The translations under genes and the position numbers were made by a program. A stretch of DNA of 32,122 nt from Pseudomonadota bacterium (GTDB taxonomy: Bacteria; Pseudomonadota; Alphaproteobacteria; G022571365). The notes beneath the pieces were generated by a model. The model was given only the letters and a program-made list of their open reading frames with translations, was not told the origin of the DNA and searched no databases. How positions within the stretch are numbered: position 1 is the first letter of the stretch; the number at the start of each line of letters is the position of its first letter. Positions 18,383 to 26,690 of the stretch are shown piece by piece. The stretch is from the NCBI GenBank assembly GCA_022571365.1, contig JACZXZ010000024.1, positions 1 through 32,122 on the forward strand, in the 5' to 3' direction.

Positions 18383-20014
18383 CTATACCAGCCGCGACTG
18401 CTCGACCGCCGCCTTGATGAAGGAGGTGAACAACGGGTGCGGCTCGAACGGTCTGGACTTGAACTCCGGGTGGAACTGCACGCCGATATACCAGGGATGG
18501 TCTTCGAGCTCGAAGATTTCCGGTAGCTCGCCGTCGGGCGACATGCCGGAGAAGACCAGGCCGGCCTCCTCCAGCCGCGGCTTGTAGTTGATGTTGACCT
18601 CGTAGCGATGGCGGTGGCGCTCGCCGATGCGGGCCTTGCCGTTGTAGATCGCCTTGACGCGGCTGCCCTCCAGCAAGTCGCATTCGTAGGCGCCGAGGCG
18701 CATGGTGCCGCCCAGGTTGCCGCCGATGTTGCGCCGTTCAAACTTGTCGCCGTGCATCCATTCGGTGAGCAGGCCGATCACCGGCTCCTGGCACGGGCCG
18801 AACTCGGTCGACCCGGCCCCGGGGAGATCGGCCAGGTTGCGTGCCGCCTCGATCACCGCCATCTGCATTCCGAAGCAGATGCCGAAATAAGGCACCTTGC
18901 GCTCGCGGGCGAAATGGGCGGCGGCAATCTTGCCCTCGGCGCCGCGCGCGCCAAACCCGCCCGGGACCAGGATGCCGTGGACCCCGTCGAGGCGGTGCAC
19001 CGCCTCGGGGATGTCGAAGTCCTGGGATTCGATCCAGTTGAGGTTGACGCGGACATTGTTGGCGATGCCGCCATGGGTCAGCGCCTCGACCAGCGAGCGG
19101 TAGGAGTCGATCAGGCTGGTGTATTTGCCGACCACGGCGATGGCGACCTCACCCTCGGGTTTGTGGATACGGCTCACGATGTCCTCCCAGCGCCCGAGTT
19201 CCAGCTCGTCGCCGGTCTCGATGCCGAAATGCTTGCACACCTGAATGTCGAAGCCCTCTTCGTGGTAGCGGATCGGCACCTCATAGATCGACTTGGCGTC
19301 GAGCGCGGGGATCACGGCGTCCTCGCGCAGATTGCAGAACAGGGCGATTTTCCGGCGCGCCTCGGGCGGGATCTCACGGTCGCACCGGCACAACAGAATG
19401 TCCGGCTGGATACCCACATTTAAGAGCTCCTTGACCGAATGCTGGGTCGGCTTGGTCTTGAGCTCGCCGGCCGAGGGAATGTGGGGGACGAGCGTGAGAT
19501 GGACGAAAAGCGCCCGTTCGCGACCCAATTCGTTGCCCATCTGCCGGATCGCCTCGAGGAACGGCAGGCCTTCGATGTCGCCGACCGTGCCACCGATCTC
19601 GCACAGCACGAAATCGGCCTCGGCCGTGTCGGCCCCGATGAACTCCTTGATCGCATCGGTGACGTGGGGAATGACCTGGATCGTGGCCCCCAGGTAGTCC
19701 CCGCGCCGTTCCCTGGCGATCACGGTAGAATAAATACGCCCCGCCGTGACGTTGTCGCTCTGGCGCGCCGCGACCCCGGTAAACCGCTCGTAATGGCCCA
19801 GATCCAAGTCGGTTTCGGCGCCGTCGTCGGTGACGAACACCTCGCCGTGCTGGTAGGGACTCATAGTCCCCGGGTCGACGTTGAGGTAGGGATCGAGTTT
19901 GCGGAGCCGGACCTTGAAGCCGCGCGCTTGAAGGAGCGCGGCCAGCGCCGCGGTCGCGAGACCCTTGCCAAGAGAGGAGACCACGCCGCCGGTGATAAAG
20001 ATGAACCGCGTCAT
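18383..20014 (-). CDS. pyrG: CTP synthase
   Basis: A 543-residue two-domain enzyme making CTP from UTP, ATP and glutamine. The synthase domain starts [19 protein letters not shown], followed by [27 protein letters not shown]. The glutaminase domain has oxyanion loop [12 protein letters not shown], nucleophile Cys in [11 protein letters not shown] (near residue 380) and the catalytic His/Glu in GVQFHPEF near the C-terminus. Length matches the family. An intrinsic terminator separates it from secG upstream, so it probably has its own promoter; TATACA 13 bases before the ATG is a weak -10 candidate. Confidence 0.97.
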   Translation of the reverse strand: MTRFIFITGGVVSSLGKGLATAALAALLQARGFKVRLRKLDPYLNVDPGTMSPYQHGEVFVTDDGAETDLDLGHYERFTGVAARQSDNVTAGRIYSTVIARERRGDYLGATIQVIPHVTDAIKEFIGADTAEADFVLCEIGGTVGDIEGLPFLEAIRQMGNELGRERALFVHLTLVPHIPSAGELKTKPTQHSVKELLNVGIQPDILLCRCDREIPPEARRKIALFCNLREDAVIPALDAKSIYEVPIRYHEEGFDIQVCKHFGIETGDELELGRWEDIVSRIHKPEGEVAIAVVGKYTSLIDSYRSLVEALTHGGIANNVRVNLNWIESQDFDIPEAVHRLDGVHGILVPGGFGARGAEGKIAAAHFARERKVPYFGICFGMQMAVIEAARNLADLPGAGSTEFGPCQEPVIGLLTEWMHGDKFERRNIGGNLGGTMRLGAYECDLLEGSRVKAIYNGKARIGERHRHRYEVNINYKPRLEEAGLVFSGMSPDGELPEIFELEDHPWYIGVQFHPEFKSRPFEPHPLFTSFIKAAVEQSRLV

Positions 20015-20050
20015 GGACCCACACTGTATAACAGCTTGCGTCCGTTCCCA

Positions 20051-20076
20051 AGAAAAAGAGGCGGCTTGGCCGCCTC
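20051..20076 (-). terminator. Intrinsic terminator of secG
   Basis: Reading the minus strand, GAGGCGGC (20069-20076) pairs perfectly with GCCGCCTC (20058-20065) around a 3-base loop and runs directly into TTTTTCT (20051-20057). It lies between the secG stop and the pyrG start and is the clearest rho-independent terminator in the window. Confidence 0.85.
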
Positions 20077-20102
20077 CTTTGCTGTTGCCGTTGTCTGGGC
20101 CG

Positions 20103-20447
20103 TCACTGGGCGAGCGGCGCGCTCGGCACCTCGGGCGCGCTCGGCACCTCGGGCACGCTCGGCACCTCGGGCCCGGCGGGCGCGCTCGCCGCCGGTTCCT
20201 CGACGATCGACACCGGCTTCTGAGCGCCGCTGATCAGAAGGGCAAGGGCCAGGCTGGTCGCCATGAAACAAGCGGCGAGTACGCTCGTCACCCGGGTGAG
20301 CAGGTTGGCCGTGGCCCGGCTGGTCATGAAGCCGGACATGCCGCCACCGCCGATGCCGAGCGCCCCACCCTCGCTGCGCTGGAGCAACACGACTAAGATG
20401 AGGGTCACGGCCAAAAACAGATGAATCACAAGAACAATCGTCGTCAT
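20103..20447 (-). CDS. secG: Protein translocase subunit SecG
   Basis: A 114-residue inner-membrane subunit that assists SecYEG. Two membrane helices are seen (about 2-20 and 50-73), separated by the conserved loop [21 protein letters not shown]. The C-terminal 30 residues are Pro/Glu/Ala-rich and periodic (EVPSAP repeats), encoded by an 18-base tandem repeat. It lies 55 bases after tpiA and ends at the terminator at 20051-20076, so tpiA-secG likely form one transcript. Confidence 0.93.
   Translation of the reverse strand: MTTIVLVIHLFLAVTLILVVLLQRSEGGALGIGGGGMSGFMTSRATANLLTRVTSVLAACFMATSLALALLISGAQKPVSIVEEPAASAPAGPEVPSVPEVPSAPEVPSAPLAQ
20116..20169. repeat. Three 18-bp tandem repeats at the 3' end of secG
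   Basis: GGCGCGCTCGGCACCTCG occurs at 20116-20133 and 20134-20151, and with one change at 20152-20169. It encodes the repeated hexapeptide [12 protein letters not shown] in the SecG tail. Being in-frame, the number of units can vary without loss of the protein. Confidence 0.85.
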
Positions 20448-20502
20448 GGCTCTCGCCCCGTGGCCGCGCCACCGGCTATGTAATGGTTTAGACGCCGTTC
20501 CG

Positions 20503-21261
<759 letters not shown>

Positions 21262-21297
21262 GCGCGCGGTTCCTCCTCGATTCTCAGCCATCCCCTT

Positions 21298-21349
21298 CCT
21301 TGGACAAGGACCCGCCTATTTAATACAAGTCCAAGGCCATTGCCACCAA
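21298..21349 (-). promoter_or_regulatory. Candidate tpiA promoter with flanking inverted repeat
   Basis: On the minus strand TTGGTG (21344-21349) and TATTAA (21320-21325) sit 18 bases apart as possible -35 and -10 boxes. An inverted repeat, CCTTGGAC at 21298-21305 and GTCCAAGG at 21329-21336, brackets the -10. Eight-base perfect arms with a 23-base spacer could bind a regulator or form a leader hairpin. Confidence 0.4.
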
Positions 21350-21377
21350 GCCCCGCCGGCAAGCCATGATTTCCGTG

Positions 21378-21406
21378 TTGCGGGGGCTCGGGCGCGCTCC
21401 TATTAT
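21378..21406 (+). promoter_or_regulatory. Sigma-70-type promoter of ppiD-trpE
   Basis: TTGCGG at 21378-21383 and TATTAT at 21401-21406 are separated by exactly 17 bases, a near-ideal housekeeping promoter. Transcription would start near 21413, leaving a leader of about 60 bases before ppiD. I see no Trp-codon leader peptide or attenuator there. Confidence 0.6.
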
Positions 21407-21472
21407 GCCGCGCGCCCGGAGGCAAGCTGGATGCCCGGCGATTCAACAGCTTAACGGAAGCGCTCCCCCCTC

Positions 21473-23341
21473 ATGCTGCAGGCGATTCGCAAGCAGACCA
21501 AATCGTGGCTCGTCGGGATCCTTTTTGGCCTCCTGATTCTGAGTTTCGCCATCTGGGGCATCGGCGACATTTTCCGCGGCGGCGGCCGCGCGATTGTCGT
21601 GGCCGAAGTCGGCGACGTGCGGATCTCCACGGTCGAATTCAGCCGCGACTTCCAGCGTCAGATACGGCAGTTCGGTGGCCGGATCGACAGCGAACTGGCC
21701 CGCCAGTTGGGCTTCGTCGATCAGGTCCTCGCGCGGATGGTGCGCCGCACCTTGTTCGACCTGGGCGCGGCGCGCGCCGGCATCGCCATCGGCGACGATC
21801 TCGTGCGCGCGATAATTTTTGCCACCCCAGCGTTTCACGACGAGTCCGGGCGGTTCGACCGGAGTCTGTTTGAACAGTTCCTTTTCCAGACGGGATTGAC
21901 CGAGGAGGCTTATGTGGCGTTGCTGCGCCGCGACCTCGCCCGTGGTCAGCTCACCGGCGCGGTCACGGCGGGCGGCATCGCCCCGGACCGGTTGGTCGAC
22001 GCCCTCTACCGCTATCGCCGGGAACAGCGTGTCGCCGATGTGGTGACGGTCGCCCCGGACAGCGTGAGCGGGATCGGCGAGCCGGACGACGCAACGCTCG
22101 GAGCTTTCCACAGGGACAACGCCGAGCAGTTCATGGCTCCGGAATACCGGACCTTGACCGTGGTGAGCCTGAAACCGGACGATCTTGCCGAGGAAATCAA
22201 GGTCTCGGAGGAGCGCCTCACCGAGCTGTACGAGGCCCGGCTGGACGAGTTCGACATCCCGGAACGGCGCGAGGTCGTGCAGATTCTCCTGGCCGACGAG
22301 GACAGCGCCCGGCGCGCTTACGACATGCTGCGCCAGGGCCGGGACCTGGTCGCCGTGGCGCGCGAGATCACAGGGCAGGAGCCCCAGCAGATCGGCTGGC
22401 TCGAACGGGGCGAGCTTGCGGGCCAATCGCCCGAACTGGCCGAGGCGGTTTTCGCGCTCCCCCAAGGCGCCGTCAGCGAGCCGATCCGGAGCCCGTTCGG
22501 CTGGCACGTCGTGCGGGTCGAAGCGATCGAACCGGCCCACCTCCAGAGCCTTGGGGAGGTGCGCGCGAGCCTGAGGGCCGAGATCGCGCGAAGCCTCGCC
22601 ATCGACGCCCTTTACGAGCTCGCCAATGACCTCGAGGACACCCTCGCCGGCGGCGCCACCCTCGCGGAGGCCGCAGCCTATTTGAATCTGAGGCCCGTGC
22701 ACGTCCCCGCCGTCGACAAGAGCGGCTGGACCCCGGGGGGCGAGCCGGCGCAAGACCTGCCGGAGGTGGAAGAGCTGCTGGCCATCGCCTTCGGGACCGC
22801 GGCGGGTGAGGAAAGCCGGCTGACGGAAACCGGGGACGGCGGTTTCTTTATCATGCGCGTCGATTCGATCACCCCGGCGATGCGCCGTCCGCTCGACAGC
22901 ATTCGCGCCGAGGTCCTCGCCGCGTGGCGGGCGGCGAGGCGCGACGAGGTCGCCGAGGGCCGGGCCGAAGAGATTGTCCAGCGCGTCAATGCCGGGACGG
23001 ATCTGGTCCGGATCGCGGCGGAGGCAGGCCTCGAGATCCGCACCGCCAAGCCGTTCACCCGCGCCGGCACCGGGGACGACATTCCACCGGCGCTGATCGT
23101 CAAGCTGTTCGATCTCAGGCCGGGCCAGGCTGCCATGGCCGCCGGACCCGACGGCTACGTGGTCGGCCGGCTCAAGGCCGTCCAGCCCGCCGATCCGGCC
23201 GCCGATCAGGCAGGAGTTAACAGCTTGGGCGCCGAACTGAGCGAAGGGATGGCGAACGATCTGGTGGTCCAGTTCGGCGGGGCGCTCAGCGACCGATTCG
23301 GGGTCAAGATCTACCCGCAGGCCATCGAGGGCCTGTTCTAG
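21473..23341 (+). CDS. ppiD: Periplasmic folding chaperone PpiD-type peptidyl-prolyl isomerase
   Basis: A 622-residue membrane-anchored protein. Residues 1-12 are basic (RKQTKSW), a single membrane helix follows (about 13-33), and the rest is periplasmic. An N-terminal SurA-like chaperone region (VISTVEFSRDFQRQIRQFGG style) precedes a parvulin domain at about 265-365, recognisable from REVVQILLADEDSARRAY, GWLERGELAG and EPIRSPFGWHVVRV. PpiD sits at the SecYEG exit and helps newly exported proteins fold. The gene is divergent from tpiA-secG and reads straight into trpE with a 3-base gap, a typical alphaproteobacterial pairing. Confidence 0.93.
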   Translation: MLQAIRKQTKSWLVGILFGLLILSFAIWGIGDIFRGGGRAIVVAEVGDVRISTVEFSRDFQRQIRQFGGRIDSELARQLGFVDQVLARMVRRTLFDLGAARAGIAIGDDLVRAIIFATPAFHDESGRFDRSLFEQFLFQTGLTEEAYVALLRRDLARGQLTGAVTAGGIAPDRLVDALYRYRREQRVADVVTVAPDSVSGIGEPDDATLGAFHRDNAEQFMAPEYRTLTVVSLKPDDLAEEIKVSEERLTELYEARLDEFDIPERREVVQILLADEDSARRAYDMLRQGRDLVAVAREITGQEPQQIGWLERGELAGQSPELAEAVFALPQGAVSEPIRSPFGWHVVRVEAIEPAHLQSLGEVRASLRAEIARSLAIDALYELANDLEDTLAGGATLAEAAAYLNLRPVHVPAVDKSGWTPGGEPAQDLPEVEELLAIAFGTAAGEESRLTETGDGGFFIMRVDSITPAMRRPLDSIRAEVLAAWRAARRDEVAEGRAEEIVQRVNAGTDLVRIAAEAGLEIRTAKPFTRAGTGDDIPPALIVKLFDLRPGQAAMAAGPDGYVVGRLKAVQPADPAADQAGVNSLGAELSEGMANDLVVQFGGALSDRFGVKIYPQAIEGLF

Positions 23342-23344
23342 GCC

Positions 23345-24853
23345 GTGACGGCTGAGCCGGATTTCGCCGCTTTCGCCCCGGCCTACGAGGCGAAGCGCCC
23401 GCAGCTGGTGTGGACGACCCTGGTCGCCGACCTGGAGACTCCGGTCTCGGCCGCGCTCAAACTGGCCGACGGCAACGCCAACAGCTTCCTCCTGGAATCG
23501 GTCGAGGGCGGAGCGGTGCGGGGCCGCTATTCGCTGATCGGCCTGAAGCCCGATCTCATCTGGCGCTGCCGCGGCGACCACGCCGAGATCAATCGGCGGG
23601 CCGATTCCGATCCGGACGCCTTCGAGCCCCATGGCGAGGACGCGCTTCAGTCCCTGCGCGCGGTGATCGCCGAATCGCGCCTCGATATTCCCGAGGGGCT
23701 GCCGCCGATGTCCTCGGGCCTGTTCGGCTACATGGGCTACGACATGGTGCGGCTGATGGAACGGCTGCCCGACAGCAATTCCGACACCCTCGACCTGCCC
23801 GACGCCATGTTCTTGAGACCCACCGTGATGGCGGTGTTCGACAATATCGAGGACACCGTCACCGTCATCACGCCGGTCTGGCCGGACGCGGATCACGATG
23901 CCCGCGCCGCCTACGACCAGGCGTGCGCGCGGCTGGCCGAGGTGATCGCCGATCTCGAGCGCAGCCTGCCCTCCCCGCCCGAGGCAGCCGCCGAGCCCGG
24001 CGCCCCGGCCAAGCCCGTCTCCAACACCAGCCGGCGGGACTACCATGCCATGGTCGACAAGGCGAAGGCCTACATCCTGGCCGGCGACATCCTCCAGGTG
24101 GTGCCGTCCCAGCGCTTCGCCGTCCCGTTCCGGCTGTCGCCCTTCGCGCTCTATCGGGCGCTCCGGCGGTTGAACCCCTCCCCCTTCCTGTTCCTGCTCG
24201 ACTTCGGCGGCTTCGCCGTGGTCGGCTCGAGTCCCGAGATCATGGTCCGCGTGCGCGACGGCATCGTCACCATCCGCCCGATCGCCGGCACCCGCCCGCG
24301 CGGCGCCGACCGCGCCGAGGACGAGGCGCTTGCCGAGGATCTGCTCAACGACCCCAAGGAGCTCGCCGAACATCTGATGCTGCTCGACCTGGCGCGCAAC
24401 GACGTGGGCCGGGTGGCGAAGATCGACACGGTCAGGGTCACCGAGCAGAACTTGATCGAGCGCTACTCCCACGTCATGCACATCGTCTCCAACGTCGAGG
24501 GCGAGATCGACCCCGGCTACGACGCCCTCGACGCCCTGGTCGCCGGGTTTCCCGCGGGAACCGTCTCGGGCGCGCCCAAGGTGCGGGCGATGGAGATCAT
24601 CGACGAGCTGGAGCACGAACGGCGCGGCATCTACGGCGGCGCCATCGGTTATTTCGCGGCGAACGGCGCCATGGACAGCTGCATTGCGCTCAGGACCGCC
24701 GTGGTCAAGGACGGGGTGATGTACGTCCAGGCCGGCGGCGGCATCGTCGCCGACAGCGACCCCGAAGCCGAGTACCAGGAAAGCTGCGACAAGGCCCGGG
24801 CGCTGATCCGAGCGGCCGAGGAGGCGGTCAAGTTCGCGGCGGGCGGGAAGTAG
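23345..24853 (+). CDS. trpE: Anthranilate synthase component I
   Basis: A 502-residue enzyme that makes anthranilate from chorismate in tryptophan synthesis, using ammonia from TrpG. The tryptophan feedback site is seen in SFLLESVEGG near residue 47. The chorismate domain has IAGTRPRGA, DLARNDVGRV, MHIVSNVEGE, GFPAGTVSGAPKVRAMEIIDELE, GGAIGYF, and QAGGGIVADSDPEAEYQES. The start is GTG, 3 bases after the ppiD stop. The partner trpG and the trpD-trpC genes that normally follow are not here; an unrelated YnfA-type gene comes next. Confidence 0.96.
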   Translation: MTAEPDFAAFAPAYEAKRPQLVWTTLVADLETPVSAALKLADGNANSFLLESVEGGAVRGRYSLIGLKPDLIWRCRGDHAEINRRADSDPDAFEPHGEDALQSLRAVIAESRLDIPEGLPPMSSGLFGYMGYDMVRLMERLPDSNSDTLDLPDAMFLRPTVMAVFDNIEDTVTVITPVWPDADHDARAAYDQACARLAEVIADLERSLPSPPEAAAEPGAPAKPVSNTSRRDYHAMVDKAKAYILAGDILQVVPSQRFAVPFRLSPFALYRALRRLNPSPFLFLLDFGGFAVVGSSPEIMVRVRDGIVTIRPIAGTRPRGADRAEDEALAEDLLNDPKELAEHLMLLDLARNDVGRVAKIDTVRVTEQNLIERYSHVMHIVSNVEGEIDPGYDALDALVAGFPAGTVSGAPKVRAMEIIDELEHERRGIYGGAIGYFAANGAMDSCIALRTAVVKDGVMYVQAGGGIVADSDPEAEYQESCDKARALIRAAEEAVKFAAGGK

Positions 24854-25018
24854 CCTCCCCCCCCTCGCCCGCCGGGCCGGCTCGGCGTCGGACGGCGTCA
24901 GGCCGAGCTTGGCAAGCAACCTACCGCGCCACCCGCCACGTCCACGGTGAATGACCGGGGACGCCATGGTAGAAAACCCACCTCTCGATTGTCACCACAT
25001 GGACTAGGTAGGTTCGAT

Positions 25019-25345
25019 ATGAAGGCCTATGCCATTTACCTCGGGGCCGCGGTCGCGGAGATCGCCGGGTGCTACGCGGTCTGGGCCTGGCTTCGCCTGG
25101 GAAAATCCATCTTCTGGGTGGTGCCGGGGGTTGCGTCCTTGCTCCTGTTCGCCTTTCTGTTGACCTTGATCGAGTCGCGATTCGCGGGCCGCGCCTATGC
25201 CGCCTATGGCGGTGTCTACATCGCCACCGCTCTCGCCTGGCTGTGGCTGGCGGAGGGCGGCCGGCCGGATCGCTGGGACTTGATCGGGGTCGCAATCTGC
25301 TTGGTCGGAGCCGGAATCATCCTGTTCGGCCCGCGCGCCGCCTGA
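25019..25345 (+). CDS. YnfA family (UPF0060) small membrane protein
   Basis: A 108-residue inner-membrane protein with four hydrophobic segments, resembling small multidrug-resistance proteins in size and layout. Family hallmarks are [17 protein letters not shown] near residue 10, [19 protein letters not shown] near 63, and [19 protein letters not shown] at the end. Transport function is proposed for some members but the substrate is unknown. The ATG at 25019-25021 is preferred to an in-frame start 24 codons upstream, because family homology starts there. It stands alone between trpE (165-base gap) and the mer-like operon (273-base gap). Confidence 0.9.
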   Translation: MKAYAIYLGAAVAEIAGCYAVWAWLRLGKSIFWVVPGVASLLLFAFLLTLIESRFAGRAYAAYGGVYIATALAWLWLAEGGRPDRWDLIGVAICLVGAGIILFGPRAA

Positions 25346-25554
25346 GCAGCACCGTTGCTGTCGGCGCCGCCCATCACCGCCGCCCGGGGAAGCAACAACG
25401 CCGGCCACGCCCTCCCCCTACCGCGACGGGTAACACACGCCCACGGCAGGTTTTTGTCCCGGGCTTCACCCTTCGGCTGACCCCGTCTTGACGCCATGAC
25501 TTAACCGAAAGCGCGCAGGCCGTAGGCGCCGTGACCGGCATCACCGAGCCTTTT

Positions 25555-25574
25555 GGAAATTTTTTGAAATTTCC
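25555..25574 (+). promoter_or_regulatory. AT-rich perfect palindrome upstream of the mer-type promoter
   Basis: GGAAATTT (25555-25562) and AAATTTCC (25567-25574) form a perfect 8-base inverted repeat with a 4-base centre, ending 2 bases before the -35 box. It could be an UP element, a binding site for a second regulator, or the end of an upstream transcript. Confidence 0.5.
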
Positions 25575-25576
25575 TC

Positions 25577-25608
25577 TTGATCCCGTACTAAGGTACGGAC
25601 CCCATATT
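25577..25608 (+). promoter_or_regulatory. mer-type operator/promoter of the merR operon
   Basis: TTGATC (-35, 25577-25582) is followed by CCGTAC-TAAG-GTACGG (25583-25598), whose half-sites are identical to those of the Tn501/Tn21 mer operator, and by CATATT (-10, 25603-25608). The spacer is 19-20 bases, the over-long spacing that MerR-family activators correct by untwisting DNA. Unlike classical Gram-negative mer, the site faces the regulator gene itself, so merR is the first gene of its own operon. Confidence 0.85.
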
Positions 25609-25618
25609 CAGATTCGAG

Positions 25619-26077
25619 ATGACCGACATGAGCGAAATGACCATTGGCAAAGTGGCGCGGAAAGCGGGCGTCGGGGTGGAGACGATCCGCTTCTACGAAC
25701 GGCGGGGCCTGATCGAGCAACCGCTGAAGCCGGAGTTTTCCGGCTTTCGCGTCTACCCGGGGGAAGCGGTGCGGCGCATCCGTTTTATCCGCCAGGCCCA
25801 GGAGCTGGGCTTCTCGCTCAAGGAGATCGCCGAGCTGCAGGCGCTCAGGGCGGACGCCTCGGCCGACAGTGGCCGCGTGCGTGAGCACGCCCGCGCCAAA
25901 TTGGAGGACGTAGACCGCAAAATGGCCCGGCTGAAACGCATCCGGCTGGCTCTTAAAGACTTGATCGCGGCCTGCCCGGGCGAGGGGACGCCGCTCCGCG
26001 CCTGCTCGATCATGGACGCGCTGGAGGGCGGCGAGAAGGCGGAGAAAAGGCCGAAGCAAAGGAAGGAGACGAAGTGA
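25619..26077 (+). CDS. MerR-family regulator with an altered metal site
   Basis: A 152-residue regulator. The winged-helix part is typical of MerR (TIGKVARKAGVGVETIRFYERRGLI), with the dimerisation helix at about 84-118. MerR of Tn501 binds Hg(II) through Cys82, Cys117 and Cys126. Aligned by eye, this protein keeps Cys119 and Cys129 (ACPGEGTPLRAC, nine residues apart instead of eight) but has serine or a neighbour in place of Cys82. It may therefore sense another ion or bind with different ligands. Starts at 25619, 25628 and 25637 are all possible; GAG nine bases ahead favours 25628. The tail is Lys/Glu-rich. It overlaps the next gene by one base. Confidence 0.88.
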   Translation: MTDMSEMTIGKVARKAGVGVETIRFYERRGLIEQPLKPEFSGFRVYPGEAVRRIRFIRQAQELGFSLKEIAELQALRADASADSGRVREHARAKLEDVDRKMARLKRIRLALKDLIAACPGEGTPLRACSIMDALEGGEKAEKRPKQRKETK

Positions 26078-26346
26078 TGACGACGACACGCAAGATCGAA
26101 ATTTTCAGCGCCGGCTGCCCGGCCTGCGAGGCCGCCGTGGCGCGCATCAACGAAATTGCCTGCGAGTCCTGCGAGGTCACGGTGCTGGACATGCAAAGCC
26201 CCGAGGTGGCCGAGCGGGGAAGAAGCCTGGGCGTCCGCGTGGTGCCCGCCGTGGTGATCGACGGCAGGCTTGCGGATTGCTGCTCCGGCCGCGGCGTTGA
26301 TGAAGAGGTGCTGCGGGCCGCCGGCCTCGGCCAACCGCTCGCCTGA
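26077..26346 (+). CDS. Cysteine-rich thioredoxin-like protein
   Basis: An 89-residue thioredoxin-fold protein with no signal peptide, so probably cytoplasmic. The redox motif CPAC is at residues 14-17 after an EIFSAG strand, and the fold's cis-proline is in VVPAVVIDG. Two further cysteine pairs, CESC (29-32) and CC (68-69), are unusual for thioredoxin and suggest metal binding or transfer. The ATG overlaps the merR stop (TGATG) with AGGAG 8 bases ahead; GTG one codon earlier is possible. The position within a MerR-controlled operon suggests it passes or reduces the metal or keeps partner cysteines reduced. That role is inference. Confidence 0.8.
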   Translation: MTTTRKIEIFSAGCPACEAAVARINEIACESCEVTVLDMQSPEVAERGRSLGVRVVPAVVIDGRLADCCSGRGVDEEVLRAAGLGQPLA

Positions 26347-26382
26347 CGGGTGGCGGAAAGGCTCGTGCATAGGAGGACCGCC

Positions 26383-26685
26383 ATGAAAGCCATCACTATC
26401 GCTTTGCTGCTTCTGGGCGTGCTCGCGGCGCCCGCCTGGGCCGGCCAGGGATCGAAGGTCTACGAGCTGGGTGTCGACGGACTGGGATGTCCATTCTGCG
26501 CCTACGGCATCGAGAAAACGCTCGGCAAGGTCGACGGCGTCGACCGGGTCGACGTCGACATGAAGCGCGGCGTGGTCGTCGTGACCATCGCCGCGGGGGC
26601 CGACTTCGACCGGGACACCGCCAGGCAGGCGGTGGAGGACGCCGGATTCGATCTGCGCTCCTTCGCGCCGGCCGCCGAGGAGTGA
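26383..26685 (+). CDS. Periplasmic HMA-domain (MerP-like) metal-binding protein
   Basis: A 100-residue exported protein: signal peptide 1-20 (LLLLGVLAAPAWA), then one heavy-metal-associated domain. The metal-binding loop is GLGCPFCAYGIEK, Cys36 and Cys39, in place of the GMTCxxC of MerP. The rest follows the HMA pattern (GVDRVDVDMKRGVVVVTI, then AVEDAGFDL). In mer systems MerP catches Hg(II) in the periplasm and hands it to MerT; the same role for some thiol-seeking ion is likely here. AGGAGG lies 6 bases before the ATG, one of the strongest ribosome sites in the window. Confidence 0.87.
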   Translation: MKAITIALLLLGVLAAPAWAGQGSKVYELGVDGLGCPFCAYGIEKTLGKVDGVDRVDVDMKRGVVVVTIAAGADFDRDTARQAVEDAGFDLRSFAPAAEE

Positions 26686-26690
26686 ACACT

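Noticed and set aside
21443-24967. A minus-strand open frame of more than 1100 codons antisense to ppiD and trpE
   Set aside because: Same cause: codon-position GC bias of the real plus-strand genes leaves the opposite strand open. No family motif is seen.
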